From Tenodera sinensis (lineage: Eukaryota > Arthropoda > Insecta > Mantodea > Mantidae), in the NCBI GenBank assembly GCA_030765045.1, contig CM060965.1, positions 20,288,085 through 20,352,084 on the forward strand: 64,000 bases of DNA. The letters are read 5' to 3'. The position numbers were made by a program, and so were the translations under genes. Position 1 is the stretch's first letter, and each line of letters opens with the position of its first letter. The notes beneath the pieces were generated by a model. That model did not search any database, was not told where the DNA came from, and was given only the letters and a program-made list of their open reading frames with translations. Shown piece by piece: positions 12,480-26,575 of this stretch.

Positions 12480-13140
12480 TAAAGAAGTTGCCATATACAC
12501 AAGCTTTTTATTTCCTAGAGCATCGCCTTAGCTTTGAGGTCGTTATTGCTGCGGCCATAAAACGAACCGGAGGCTCCACTTAATGAAGCAATGAAGCGTC
12601 CTCTTCAAGAGACCACCCATGATGGAGTTTTCAGATTACGGCGTGACTTGGCAAGCGTGACTTTTATTAGATGTTTATCGATGTTTTGGCTCCCGTAATC
12701 CCGCGCGCCATCCTTAAAAGTTATAACCATTTTTACGCGTATTTGCACGGAAATTCTCGTCCTCAATATGAAGCCTCCATCTTGAACCTTCTTCCTGTTC
12801 CAGACGAGATGCAGCTCAGCTTGAGGTTGGAGGAAAAGACCACTTTTCCCCTTTCTAGTTTCCTTTTAGTATTTGTAATAAGTACACTTTATTCGCCAAA
12901 AGTATTACTTATATGGGAATTTCAACAATTCACAGCTACCTATCAGTATTTTACCATTTTCGTTTTATCACCTTCATTTTATCATACCAAGGTGCACTTG
13001 TTTTCATGTAAAGTCACCGGAATAATTCTCCATAACATGCTTATAGCTTCTTCGTACCTACATTTAATAGTGATCTACGAGAATGACATGCAGCAGTTGT
13101 CTTCAATTATAAATTTACTATACCAAAGAGTTTAAATGGA
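12480..13140. other. Unrecognised 154-codon open frame and flanks
   Basis: An ATG-started frame runs 12671-13135 (+). The predicted product is hydrophobic in its second half (Phe/Tyr/Leu-rich stretches) with no signal peptide, motif or family that I recognise. No splice or promoter evidence was found. In AT-rich DNA a frame of this length can occur by chance. Confidence 0.2.
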
Positions 13141-13154
13141 ATAATAGAACTCCA

Positions 13155-13831
13155 CCTCTGTGGTGTGCATGGGGGGTTAGCGTATCTCTTTCACACTCAA
13201 GAGGTCCCAAGTTCGAATCTCGGTTAGAGTGAGTTACCTGCCCGAGGTTTTTCCGAGATTTTCCCCTATCCTGAAATATGAATGTCAGATAACTTTAAGA
13301 TGTATGGGCTCCGGGCTCGTTTACACGAATTTCACCCATTTCAATCATCTGATATAACCTAACCGGTTAAAGTACTGTGACTTTCGTGGGTGTAAAGTAA
13401 AGAAGACAGATGTAGTCGAGATAAAGAAACACTTTTATTTCCGTAAACAGTAACTTTGCACACTCGTTGTAACAGCAAGAAAGTCTTTACGGATTCACCA
13501 ACAGCACGGCTCCGAATTCGTAACACAAGAACTACTCCTTCTCACACTTTACCGCTATTTATATCTCCCAGGCACTATTCTGGAATCTTCAGGAAAGTTC
13601 AGCTATTATTGCGGTGAAATACAAAGCAGAGAATTCCAGAAGTCTCTATCCCTTTCTCTCTTTTGCGGTAGTGCCGACAATAATGCGATGGGCGACACTG
13701 CTCCCTCCTCAAGGCTGGTCGTTAGGCCAGGTAGGCGACTGGCTGGGTCCCCCCTCCCCAGTGCGGCAATCAGATGCGGCGGGCGCGGTGACAGTACGTT
13801 AAACCTTAGCAATAAGTAAATAAATAGAATT
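13155..13831 (+). mobile_element. tRNA-derived SINE, family S4, interrupted by a solo LTR
   Basis: Head: gggggttagcgtatctcttt, then aagttcgaatctcggttag (B box). Body: cctgcccgaggtttttccga, cccctatcctgaaat, atgggctccgggctcg. The tail ...cggttaaagtac is split at gtac by the LTR at 13376-13793 and resumes as gttaaacc followed by taaataaataga. A diverged relative is at 42708-42860. Confidence 0.65.
13376..13793 (-). mobile_element. Solo LTR with 4-bp target duplication
   Basis: The 418-bp unit starts TG and ends CA on + and is flanked on both sides by GTAC (13372-13375 and 13794-13797). Read on minus it has LTR anatomy: a TATA box in gagatataaatagcgg, then about 120 bp later a polyadenylation signal in ggaaataaaagtg. 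No PBS, polypurine tract or internal region is present, so the internal part was probably lost by LTR-LTR recombination. It differs in sequence from the gypsy LTR at 51.5 kb. Superfamily unknown; a 4-bp duplication fits Ty3/gypsy. Confidence 0.75.
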
Positions 13832-15150
13832 ATATTTATGTGCTCTGTACCTTGGTGACAGAATAAATTCTACTGCATTGACGCAATGGAAGGAGCCTAT
13901 GTATATGATTTATTTTGTTGGCATTACTTTTTTGATTTTATATTAATTTGCCAAGCAGAACAAATACAAACCGAACTAAAAGTAGCATATGAAGTATTTA
14001 CCCAAGAAGCTTCATACAGACAAATTTAGCACAGCATACATAACACAATTAACTTTTATGGGGGTAAAAAGATGTTAACTGCCGTCCTTTTATATCTTTA
14101 ATCACCTAGGGTAAAACCAAGTTTTCATAGCACAGAAAATATAATGATACTATCAGAAGATAACACTTTCGGATGTAAAAAAATAAAATATCTTACTCCA
14201 ACAACATATTGTCACATCAATACATTAATAATTAAAATGTCATGGATAGATTGATTTAGCAGGAGGAAGGAGTCCATATAATACGGAAATAAAAACATGG
14301 TGTGCAACAAGTTTTCTACCCAATCCATTTTAAATTAACATAATATACTCATTACTGACGCTGAGCATATAAAACTGATTCTTCTAATCAAGTTATATTT
14401 TTTCCAGCAAATGTTTTCCTGAAGTTAATTCCAAACTAAACAATATGGGCTTGGTTATATACAATGTGCGGACACAACATTCAGCTGTTTATATCATAAG
14501 TTGCAATGACTAAATGCGGAGGGAAATATAAAGAAAAAAAATGCAGACTTCTAACTACGTGTGCTCAGCTGACATGCAAAATATTCGGCTTACGTCCTTT
14601 ACAAATGCTGCACTTCAGTACCAAGTTAGAAATGTATGCGTTTTGGTTATTGAGCTGTACTAATTACACAGAAAGGATCTTTCTATAAAAGGTTTATTTT
14701 GCGCGTTGCTCCAGGGACTGCTCTGAAGCTTCCGTATACATATTTTGGGAGAAATGCTTCCTTTACCTACCATGTAGGCGGTAAAGCAAGTAAAAGCGTA
14801 CGCTAGAGTCAATAAAAGAGGAAAAACAAAAATTATAATTAACTTTTAGAAAACTACAAAGACTAATTACTAAGAAGCTTTATTACACCATAGCCTACAA
14901 GAAAATACAGCCATCAAGTTTTACCATACCTTTGCCGGCCTCACTTTAAACTGCAATGTAAACAACAGCACGTGTTTGAGTAATACAGCATCGGTTGATC
15001 GAACCGCACAACTTCGATGTCAGCAGGCGCGAATGAAAATATAGTCCGTTAACTAACATGCAAAATAGCACTACTTTTAAAATAAGTACAAGAATTATTT
15101 GCAAAAACAGTTTGCATATCTTTTACTAACAATAAATAGAAAAAAATTAA
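13832..15150. other. AT-rich spacer, nothing recognised
   Basis: Short frames only, no tRNA boxes and no family R text. A 60-codon frame at 14506-14688 has no features. Confidence 0.4.
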
Positions 15151-15160
15151 TATTCAAATA

Positions 15161-16860
<1,700 letters not shown>

Positions 16861-16867
16861 TGCGCAT

Positions 16868-17420
<553 letters not shown>

Positions 17421-17976
17421 TATCTCTGAACCGCCGTGTAAAAATTCAGCACTATACAGATAAATATTAGTTTTGATACAGATATATTTAAGCATTTGAG
17501 GTTTAAGTGGGCGGTTGGTATAACATTATGGTTCAGCAAACCTGTAATTAAACCAGTGAATAGGTCGCCTCAATACGCATTCCCTACGCAAATGCTGGAT
17601 GCGTGCCGCTTCAACAAAAATAGGTTTTGAAATTATCGTTTAATCCACAGCGACATCTCTTGTCAACACAGCGAGAATTTCCCCGGAGGTTACATCATGT
17701 CTATGTGGACAGAACTGTAACGTGCAATTCAGAACACAACGGTAATATTAGCGACTACAAACAAGGATTCTACTACATTTTGGTTATATCACACGTTCTT
17801 TGTCCCAACTGGAGTGAATTGAGCTAAGGAAGTGAACCCCCATCAACGCATCTGATTATCTGGTTGAGAGGTGTTCCACAAGGGTCCATTTCTGCACCTC
17901 TTCGTCTTAAGGCGTTTACTCGCAAAACACATCTTGCCTTATTTAACCCCACATGTATTGCTATGACAAGTCTTTT
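17421..17976. other. Spacer, nothing recognised
   Basis: A 66-codon frame (17627-17827, +) has no recognisable feature. Confidence 0.4.
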
Positions 17977-18810
17977 TACTTTCTATACTGGTAAGTAGGG
18001 GAAGTATTGTATTCCACCCAAAAATTCGATATCGAGATTTGACCGGAAATATGTTTTGAGGCCCCCTGAATCCAAAAAAAAAAAAGCATTTTTAGAAAAA
18101 GGTCCGTGTGTGTGTCTGTGTGTTTGTCAGTCTGTGGACAGCATAACTCAAAAACGAAAAGTCACTTAAAAACCAAAGTAGGTATTCAAGTTTAATGTCT
18201 TTTAAGGATACGACACGAAGATTTTGAAGAAAATAGCCCCACCCTAAACTACCCTTTACATCGAAGATTTTTAAAAAACTTTGATTTTCTTGAAAGTGGC
18301 TCTAACGATTTTGATTAAAATGTCATATGTTTGAGATATTTTGATAACAAATGAAATGTATATTTTGAATTTTCTGGCTATAGCCCCAGTAGTCGTATTT
18401 AATCTGGACGACTTTTGCATAACTGGTAAACCGTTAGAGATAGATCAAATCATACTATACAAAAAATGTAGATCCTGCTAAAATACACAGTTTATGTCTC
18501 AATAAATTTTCTTGTAGGGTGAACTATTTCGGAGATATTCCTTGTTATGTGTGTGAGTTTCGGAAAACTTTGCGAAATGCAACAACGTTGACATTTTTTT
18601 ATATGTTAATCGTGCAAAGAGAACGGAATCTCAAAGGTCAAAAAGATTTGTCTGTCGTACAAAATATTCCCCTTGCACCTACAAGGAAATAAGCAATAAG
18701 ATAATTTGTACGAATGTTTTATCTTAACTAACATGGAGATATAGGAATAAGAGTTTGTTAGAATGGTTAGTACAGGAGTAGAGAAAGTCATGTGAGTGCA
18801 ACACATTAGA
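17977..18810 (+). mobile_element. Family R copy, full length
   Basis: It starts tactttctatactggtaag and ends agtagagaaagtcatgtgag followed by tgcaacacattaga. The GT tract is short (18106-18130). Flanks are T-rich on both sides (tctttt and tttttta). This is a good reference copy. Confidence 0.9.
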
Positions 18811-19682
18811 TTTTTTTATTTCCAGTCAATCTGCTTTTCACAACTGTCAACTTATAATAAATTCGAGTATGGTCGAGGATAAAAGTTTGTGTGTCACAGT
18901 ATAGATATAGGTGTGTGGACTTATGGGTAGGCTCGCTGGACAGTTTGCATTGTCATGTACCGAGCGAGAGATGATAATGCAGCACCAATATCTGATAGAC
19001 ATTCAGCTGTGGTACATCAAAGAGCTTCCGCCTGCTGAGATCATGAATAAGCTCTTGCTATATCCTAATGTACATTACACGCAGACTCCCATTCAATTGT
19101 CTGGACCACGCTCTCAAGCACTCTTCTCCACATACACAATCCCAAGAACAATGGGATTGAGTTTTCAATATATCACATTTTTAAGAGATCCTTGTAGATT
19201 AACCCAAAGATAACGTTTTCGAAAAAAACTTTTAACATAATTTTTTATTAAGGAAACACCTAAGCAATATTTTAGGCTGTTTGGTCGATTTTTGGATTTT
19301 TATTGCAAAAGTGCATTTGGGGTTACATAGTATGGAGTTAAAATGTTACAACAAAATATTCACCCACAAGTTAATAATAGTATAACAAAAACACGAATAA
19401 TTGGAGTGCATGTTAAGAGTTTTCAATACATTGTACAAATAATTCACAAATTCGTCAGCAGAATATGAGTTGGTGCAGTCAGTATGTGTGAAAAATCATA
19501 TAATTTTAAAATACAAAGTTGTATTATTTCACATAATTAACTCTTCCTCTACTAAGTTTGTTCACAGATGTGTAAAAGATTCAGAACGCTCTTCTTCTTG
19601 TTTCGTGCACTCCAATTGCTTAGTGGACTATTTTTTAAATATAACGCTCGTTATGGCCAAAGTCTTCATTTTAAGGAAACTT
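18811..19682. other. Spacer with an unrecognised 100-codon frame
   Basis: The frame 18911-19213 (+) shows no motif I know. The rest is AT-rich with no shared repeats. Confidence 0.3.
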
Positions 19683-19687
19683 AAAAA
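19683..19687 (-). terminator. Pol III terminator of tRNA-Ser
   Basis: TTTTT on minus, 5 nt past the tRNA 3' end. Confidence 0.8.
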
Positions 19688-19692
19688 TCTTG

Positions 19693-19774
19693 CGCTGCGG
19701 ACAGGATTCGAACCTGTGCGGGTAGAACCCATTGGATTTCAAGTCCAACTCCTTAACCACTCGGACACCGCAGC
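19693..19774 (-). tRNA. tRNA-Ser (anticodon UGA)
   Basis: On minus the 82-nt gene has a seven-pair acceptor (GCTGCGG with CCGCAGC, discriminator G), D arm with A box TGTCCGAGTGGTTAAGG, anticodon arm TTGGA-CTTGAAA-TCCAA with anticodon TGA (19739-19741), a long class II variable arm GGGT-TCT-ACCC, and T arm ACAGG-TTCGAAT-CCTGT (B box). All stems pair. No intron. A Pol III terminator TTTTT lies 5 nt downstream (19683-19687). This looks like a working gene reading UCA/UCG-type serine codons and is the only clear host gene in the window. Confidence 0.95.
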
Positions 19775-20064
19775 TGTGCGAATAGTGGTAGGGTCTCAGG
19801 TATCTAGGGAGTGTCTTAGGCAAAAGAAGATAATAGCTGTACTGGTTATGGGGAGGAAGAGATGGGGCGATGGGGGGGTTAGATAGTCTCTTTACCTGCG
19901 AGAACAAATGACTCACGGTAGCGTTCCATTCATCAGAGGCATTCGAAGAAATCATGCCGTAACTTTGAACTGAAATCGATTGTAAAGTAATGACTACACT
20001 TCCGACTTTTAGTTCCTAAAAATCTTAAATGGTACCTAAAATAGGTTCTATCACAAATCAAAAT

Positions 20065-20465
20065 AGGTTCTAAAATAACCAAAATAGGTGAACAAAAATG
20101 ACATTTTATTTCCCATTAGCAATAGCCGAAATATTTATAATGTATTTATCGTATGTACATGTCCTTAATTAGAGCCACAGTAAACAACTAACAGCTTTTC
20201 TAAGTTTTCCCACTGAGAAAACTGCATCACTTCTCAGATAACACCAAATGAGAAGCCGAAAATGGGCGTTCCACATCAACTGATGTCACGGGAACGTATT
20301 TAAATGTTGATATTACACGCAAGGGAACAGGACATGCATGTTCAGGTGTTTTTCCAGACAAGAAAGTGCGCGAAGAACTGTCAGTCCCGAGTTTTTATTG
20401 AAGCACTAATTTGAGTTTTTCAGAAACTACGTATTTGACCCACATAACCAGGAACCAGATTACCT
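20065..20465 (-). pseudogene. hAT transposase C-terminal remnant (left arm of an inverted duplication)
   Basis: Read on minus, codons spell VPVTSVDVERPFSASHLVLS before a stop. This is the signature of the hAT dimerisation domain (..VERxFS..). The whole stretch is an inverted, diverged copy of 21669-22025, including the 3' text tgacattttatttcccatta and the upstream block with gggactgacag. No catalytic core or terminal repeat was found. Confidence 0.7.
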
Positions 20466-20467
20466 TT

Positions 20468-20853
20468 TACTTTCTCTACTGGTAAGTAGGGGTTGTATTC
20501 CACCCAAAAATTCGATGTCGAGATTTCACCGGAAATATATGTTTTGAGGCACCCTGAATCCAAAAAAAAAAAAAAAAAAAAAAAAAAAAACATTTTTAGA
20601 AAAATGTCCGTGTGTGTGTCTGTGTGTCTGTCAGTCTGTGTGTCAGTCTGTCAGTCTGTGTACAGCACAACTCAAAAACGAAAAGTCGGTTAAAAACCAA
20701 AGTTGGTATTTAAGTTTAATGTCGTTCAAGGATGTGACACGAAGATTTTGAAGAAAATAGTCTCACCCTAAACTACCCTTTACATGGAAAATTTTTCGAA
20801 AATTTTGATTTTCTTGAAAATGGCTGTAACGATTTTGATTAAAATGTCATATA
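20468..20853 (+). mobile_element. Family R copy, 5' half
   Basis: Intact tactttctctactggtaagt start, an A29 run (20562-20590) in place of the usual short A run, a short GT tract, and loss of homology after aaaatgtcatat. Confidence 0.85.
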
Positions 20854-21022
20854 TTAAAAATAATTTATAAATATTGAAAAGTAAGACACCTGCTCGAGCT
20901 TAGATAGTCATATGAAATGTGACTATAATGGCAATTAAGATGCCCGTATGAAAATAAACATATTCACATTCAGGGGAATGGTCTATACACAAATGGAATT
21001 GTTAGAAGAGATGACAAAAAAA

Positions 21023-21668
21023 TCTGATGTGTTGCACTCACATGACTTTCTCTACTCTTGTACTAACCATTCTAACAAACTCTTATTCCTGTATCTCCAT
21101 GGTAGTTAAGATAAACATTCGTACAAATTATCTTATTGCTTATGTCCTTGTAGGTGCAAGGGAGATATTAGAATACAGCAGGCTTTGTGCGATAGTCAAA
21201 TCTTTTTGACCTTTGAGATTCCGTTCTCTTTGCACGATTAACATATAAGAAAATGAACAACGTTGTTGCATTTCGCTAAAGTTCTAAGTTTTCCGAAACT
21301 CACACACATAACAAGGAATATCTCCGAAATGGTTCACCCTACAAGAAAATTTATTGAGACATAAATTGTGTATTTTAGCAAGATCTACATTTTTTGTATA
21401 GTATGATTATATATCTCTAACGGTTTGCCAGTTATGCAAAAGTCGTCCAGTGTAAATACGACTACAAGGGCTATAGCCAGAAAATTCAAGATATACATTT
21501 CATTTGTCATAAAAACATCTCAAACATATGGCATTTGAATCAAAATCGTTAGAGCCATTTTCAAGAAAATCAAAATTTTCCATGTAAAGGGTAGTTTAGC
21601 GTGGGGCTATTTTCTTCAAATTTTTGGGTGGAATACAACACTTCCCCTACTTACCAGTAGAGAAAGTA
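21023..21668 (-). mobile_element. Family R copy, internally deleted
   Basis: It starts tctgatgtgttgcactcaca and ends ccagtagagaaagta. A deletion joins ttcttcaaa directly to tttttgggtgg, removing the GT tract and the agttatgctgtcc block. It faces the copy at 20468 head to head. Confidence 0.85.
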
Positions 21669-22025
21669 AAAATCAACTTGGTTAGTGGCTGTGTTGGTTT
21701 ATGAAAAGCTCAAATCAGTGCTTCAAACCCAGGACTGACAGTTCCGCACAGTTGCTGACATCTTGTCTGACAAAAACTGCGTCTAATACCAGCATTAAAA
21801 TATGCGCCGATGACATCAGTTGATGTGGAACGCTCATTTTCGGCTTATAAGATGGTGTTATCTGACAAGCGTTGCAGTTTCTCAATGGAAAACTTAGAAA
21901 AGGTGTCAGTAGTTTACTGTGACTCTAATTATGGACGTGTACAAACATACATTGTCAAATGTGTCAGCTAATTTGTAATGGGAAATAAAATGTCAGTTTT
22001 GTTGAGCTATTTTTGTAATTTCAGG
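21669..22025 (+). pseudogene. hAT transposase C-terminal remnant (right arm of an inverted duplication)
   Basis: Codons from about 21805 read APMTSVDVERSFSAYKMVLS and remain open to a TAA near 21971. The VERSFSAYK motif is the hAT C-terminal dimerisation signature. The junction with family R (agaaagtaaaa, then a tggtt-rich stretch) is shared with the left arm. The two arms are therefore one duplicated block, not two separate insertions. Confidence 0.75.
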
Positions 22026-23848
22026 ACGTGGGTCGCAGGTAACGGCAATGAGGCGAACACCTGACCCATGCTGGCCAATTGGAGTGCCTTGTCTAGGCGT
22101 GACCAAGGCAGGTTTGGATCGCCTGCAATGAATGATCCATATAAACTGTAGAGCACGCCACCTAAGGAAATGAAGTGAGTCATTCGAAAATTAGCGTGAA
22201 CACGGAAAATGACTGGAATGAAAAGCTTTGATATAACATATCATTTCCTGTGGCTATTTTCTTGCCACGTCACGCAAGCAATTAACCTTCACGGTTCTAT
22301 ATTGTTTCTGATATATTGCACAAGCAGGAAACTAACAAGGTTCCTTCATTCATACGCCGCGTGACCAATAGCGTTTAGCAGTGCCTGAGATATCGACCAA
22401 TCACTGTTGTTTATCTTGTAACATGCTTGCAAGGATGCCATTTTATCGGATAAAATGTCACCTAACCGCAATAACATGGGTGGGATGGGACATATAGTTT
22501 TGGTATGCCCAGGAGTGTGTATGTATGTACATATATAAATGTGTAGGTATACTCAAAAGACAATCACTGTTCTCGGTGACCTAAAGATGGTCACCGTATG
22601 GGTTTTTGATAAGCCCAAGAACTGTAAATACTGTAAATATCGATAATTATAGGTTAATGCTAATTGAAGCCTGTAGGCTGGGTCTATTGTACCGGCACCA
22701 GACCAAACCTTCTCAATAAACAAATCTGAAACCTGAAACATCGGTAGATGGTGATTATAGGCTATGTCATCCAATTTGTACACATAGATACTGTCATTTC
22801 AAAATGAGTTTTATTTTTGTGGGAAAAATGCGTCTATTGTGTACTAATTTTATCTTATTTGAAGATTATTTTATCATTCCATCTCTTCGTAGGTTTGGTG
22901 AGTATTCCGTAACACATTCGATTGTTCATTTATTAATGCCTTGATTTTAAACTAAATATATACATATTATTTATATAAGTTACATTTACCGAACAAGATG
23001 GTTCCGCGGTAAAGTGTGAGGCTCGAATAGCCTATGAAATGCTCTTCGTTATGAATGGCTTTCGTGCCACTGATAAACGGTAATAGATAGGAGAAAACCT
23101 ACTACTTTAAAATAAAGCTTTTTGTGGAGTTAAAAAACAATTGCAACCAAAGGGTAAAAGTTGTAGGGATAAATCGTCAAATCCAGGCAGTTGGTTATAT
23201 TAGTGAGGGTGGGCGTCTTTAAAATAATTTTATCATAAAATGTGTGTAATTTTATTAACCATTGATGTTACAGTTTACTCTGAATTAGTGTGTTACATCC
23301 TCTGTTTTCTCTCTCTATCTCTCTGTTCTAGGAATTACAAAGGATATTGGAAATCACGCTGTTTATAAAGTGCGTGTTAGGATAGCCTCATGGTAAATAC
23401 GTTTGCAAATGTAACTTGTTGAAACTGGGTCAGCAATCAATTCCAGTTGATCCAGCTTTTAGCGCTAAGCAGATTACACGCTACATCATATCGATTTCGT
23501 GAAATATTTAAAAGGTGTAGCAAGAGTACTCTGCTATTTTGGGTAGGAGATTACACGAGCCTTTCTCTAACCATTAGGAAGTCAGCCACTCACAAAGGTC
23601 ACCAGACTTGGTTAATAACCAACTTCAACATCAGGCCAAGTATGCACAAGGGGTTCGCTCGTAATATTAATACACAACTAGGTAATCACTTGCAGATCCT
23701 CAGGATGAAAGAATTAGCTCAGGTGTTAGCATTAGTGGTATCAGGGACACTTACGTTCCCTTTTATCGCTTTTAGCTACTAGACGTCAAAAACTGCTATG
23801 GTCTTTAAAACAGAATATGCAAAATGCGATAATCTTTCATAGTATTAT
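22026..23848. other. Spacer with weak tRNA-like and LINE-tail hints
   Basis: 22998-23050 (gatggttccgcggtaaagtg) resembles a SINE head like that of 27396-27465. 22715-22740 (aataaacaaatctgaaacct) looks like a LINE 3' end, but no coding part was found. A 111-codon frame at 23447-23782 (+) has no recognisable domain. Confidence 0.3.
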
Positions 23849-24430
23849 CTAACCACACGACTTTCTCTACTCACTTTTCAAAAAACTTCTTACAAAAGTA
23901 TTTATCCGATCTACATTTTGTTAATCGAGATAAACTCTCGTTGCACTTTTGCATATTTTGTTGTAGCATACAATAAGTAAAGATAATCAGACTCTTAAAA
24001 AGGTGCGGTTTTGTGATGACTTTGAAATTCCATGCTCTTTGCATGACAACTGCAGTAGGAAGAAAGAATGATAGAAAAAAGCGAATACCGTTTACTAGTT
24101 GAGAAAAGTGTGTGTTTGGAAATTCACACCAAAAACAAGGAATATTTCGGGAAACTTTGCAGAACATGCCCATATAAGGTTTTTGTGTGTTTGCGGTAAT
24201 TAAGTGCGGCCAGGCTCTTTTACACTGCAGAACATTTTCTTCATTTGCCATTTACCGTAACTTGCTTTTTTAAACTTTGGGTACACGTTTACAAAAAACT
24301 AATAATTAGAGCTTTGATTTTTTGCGCATATGCAGAACATACTGCTCTAAACAGCCGGCGAAAGTTTTTTATATGTTACATTTTCATGAAATTCATCAAA
24401 AATGTTTTCATGTAAAAGAATTAAAAAATA
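23849..24430 (-). mobile_element. Family R copy, old
   Basis: Starts cacacgactttctctactca. The body is recognisable by gttaatcgagataaac and ccatgctctttgca. The 3' end and CA tract are lost. Confidence 0.6.
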
Positions 24431-25050
24431 AAGAGCACATACTTATTTACCTTTTAATTACTATCACTGATTAAAATGTCTTAATCGTTCACCAGTTAAG
24501 TTGAATAACATGCTTGTGAAGTGACTACAGAGTTTGAAATATGTCACTTTAACTGTTTGGGAGGAAAGTGCACCTAAAGAGGAAACTGTGAAAAATCTTG
24601 AAAATGTTTTGTTTATTGAAATATCAATAGAGTAAAAATTATTAACTAAATTTATGACTTGATTATGGTTTCCGAATCAGCAGAAACTGTTTTATCTGTG
24701 GTAAAAGCTTCATTATATCATATTGTATAGCTTTCAAGAAACACTAACATACATTCCATTGAGATTCTGCATGGAAATTGCTGTTCTGACACTACCCAGT
24801 GTTCTTAAGACATTTAAAATTATTACTTAATACACTTAAACACAGAGTTAATTGAAACCCTTAGGATGTGCTATAAAAATAAGAAAGAAACAAAATAAAT
24901 AAAAATATCGAGAGAACACTATGCAAAAATACGGTTGAACTCCCACAAATATCACAATAAGAAAGTGGACGTGAAATGTGAGTTATACATTTTGAGTTAC
25001 GAAGCAAGCTATCACTTCTGCACAACTTTAGGCAAGCATTAACTTACTGT
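24431..25050. other. AT-rich spacer, nothing recognised
   Basis: No frames or shared repeats seen. Confidence 0.4.
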
Positions 25051-25198
25051 TACCTTCTCTACTGCATATAGTAAGTAGGTTAAGCAATGTATTCGACCCA
25101 AAAACTCGATGTCGAGATTTCAACACAAATCTAGTATGTTTAGAGGTCCCCTGAATCAAGAAAAGCAGTTTTAGGAAAACGCCCTCATCTGTGTGTGC

Positions 25199-25285
<87 letters not shown>

Positions 25286-26027
25286 GGTGTGTGTGTGTCG
25301 GTGTGTCTGTCTCTGTGAAAGGCGTAACTCAAAAATGAAAACTTGGTTAAAATCAAAGTTGGTATTTATGTTTTAATATCCTTTAAAATACGACACGAAG
25401 ATTTTATGCAAATTCCTCCACTCTAAACTGCCTTTTAGATAGAAAATTGTTCGAAAATTTTGATTTTGTCAAAATGACTCTAACGATTTTGATTAAAATA
25501 CCACATGTGTAAGATATTTTTATGGAAAATGAAATGTATATTTTGAATTTTCTCGCTATAACCCATGTAATCGTCTGTACCCTTGATGACTTTCGCACAA
25601 CTGGTAAACCGTAAGAGATACACCAAATCTTACTATACAAAATATAGATCTCGTTAAAACACACAACTTTGTCAAATTATTTTTTATGATTTTGTATGTG
25701 AAGTGAATCATTTCGGAGATATTCCTTGTTATTTGTCAAAATTTTGCAATACGTCAGACGTTCTCAAATGGAAGGTCGTTATTCATTTTTATTTCTTGGT
25801 CATACAAATGGGACGGAATTTTAGTCATCATATAGCGACCACTCTTAAAACATTTGACTATCGCTTAAAACCTACTGCAGACCCCTTGCACTTACAAGAA
25901 AATTAGCAATACAATAATTTGTACAAACGTTTATCTCCCTTAACATTAAGTAGATAGAGGAATAAGCGTTTGTAAGAATAGTTTGTACAAGAGTAGAGAA
26001 AGTCATGTAATTGTAACGCTTCAGGAT
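25051..26027 (+). mobile_element. Family R copy, full length, with long (GT)n
   Basis: Start taccttctctactgcatata; (GT)n at 25200-25284 followed by gtcggtgtg repeats; end agtagagaaagtcatgtaat. Confidence 0.85.
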
Positions 26028-26379
26028 TTTGTTCTAGAAGAGATCAACCAACATTACACGAACTCACTGTTCCTTTGTTATTTTGTGAGATCGTGAAAAC
26101 GCAGGTGATTATTATGTTGGCAATTTGAAACTACGAACATTTTGACAGAGATATAGATGGCCTAGTGAGCTTTAGTATGCATTACGTAAAATTAAATAAT
26201 TGTGTGAATTTGAGTAGAATTTCGAATTCTAAGCTAGACATTGTCTTTCCCTTGTCCCAAAGGTTATCTGCCAAGTTTGGTGGAAATCGGTGTAAGATTT
26301 AGAAGCTTTAATAAACACACACATGTACACTGACTTGCTTATTTAGATTTTCTTTATGGGCCATTACCTGTTTCTTCTT

Positions 26380-26575
26380 CTGATTACCCTCCCCGGGGAG
26401 CAGGCGAAATGATGAAAGGTAATGATGGAAAAGTTGGTGGAATGAGTGGCGGAGGAAACCGGAGAACTCGGAGAAAATCCACCCAGACGCTGCCTCGTCC
26501 AACACGAGTACCATATGCGGGTCCCTGGGATCGAACCCGAGCCGCCTGATAGGCGAACGGTCTAACACAAGCTGC
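26380..26575 (-). mobile_element. tRNA-derived SINE, family S2
   Basis: Read on minus: gaccgttcgcctatcaggcg, then tcgggttcgatcccaggga (B box), and the conserved central block ttttctccgagttctccggt followed by ttcctccgcc. The A box is damaged at the 5' end. The tail is agaagaagaaac. Confidence 0.7.

Noticed and set aside
12671..13135. 154-codon frame as a host gene
   Set aside because: No motif, splice signal or promoter; AT-rich composition makes chance occurrence plausible. Kept only as an unrecognised frame.
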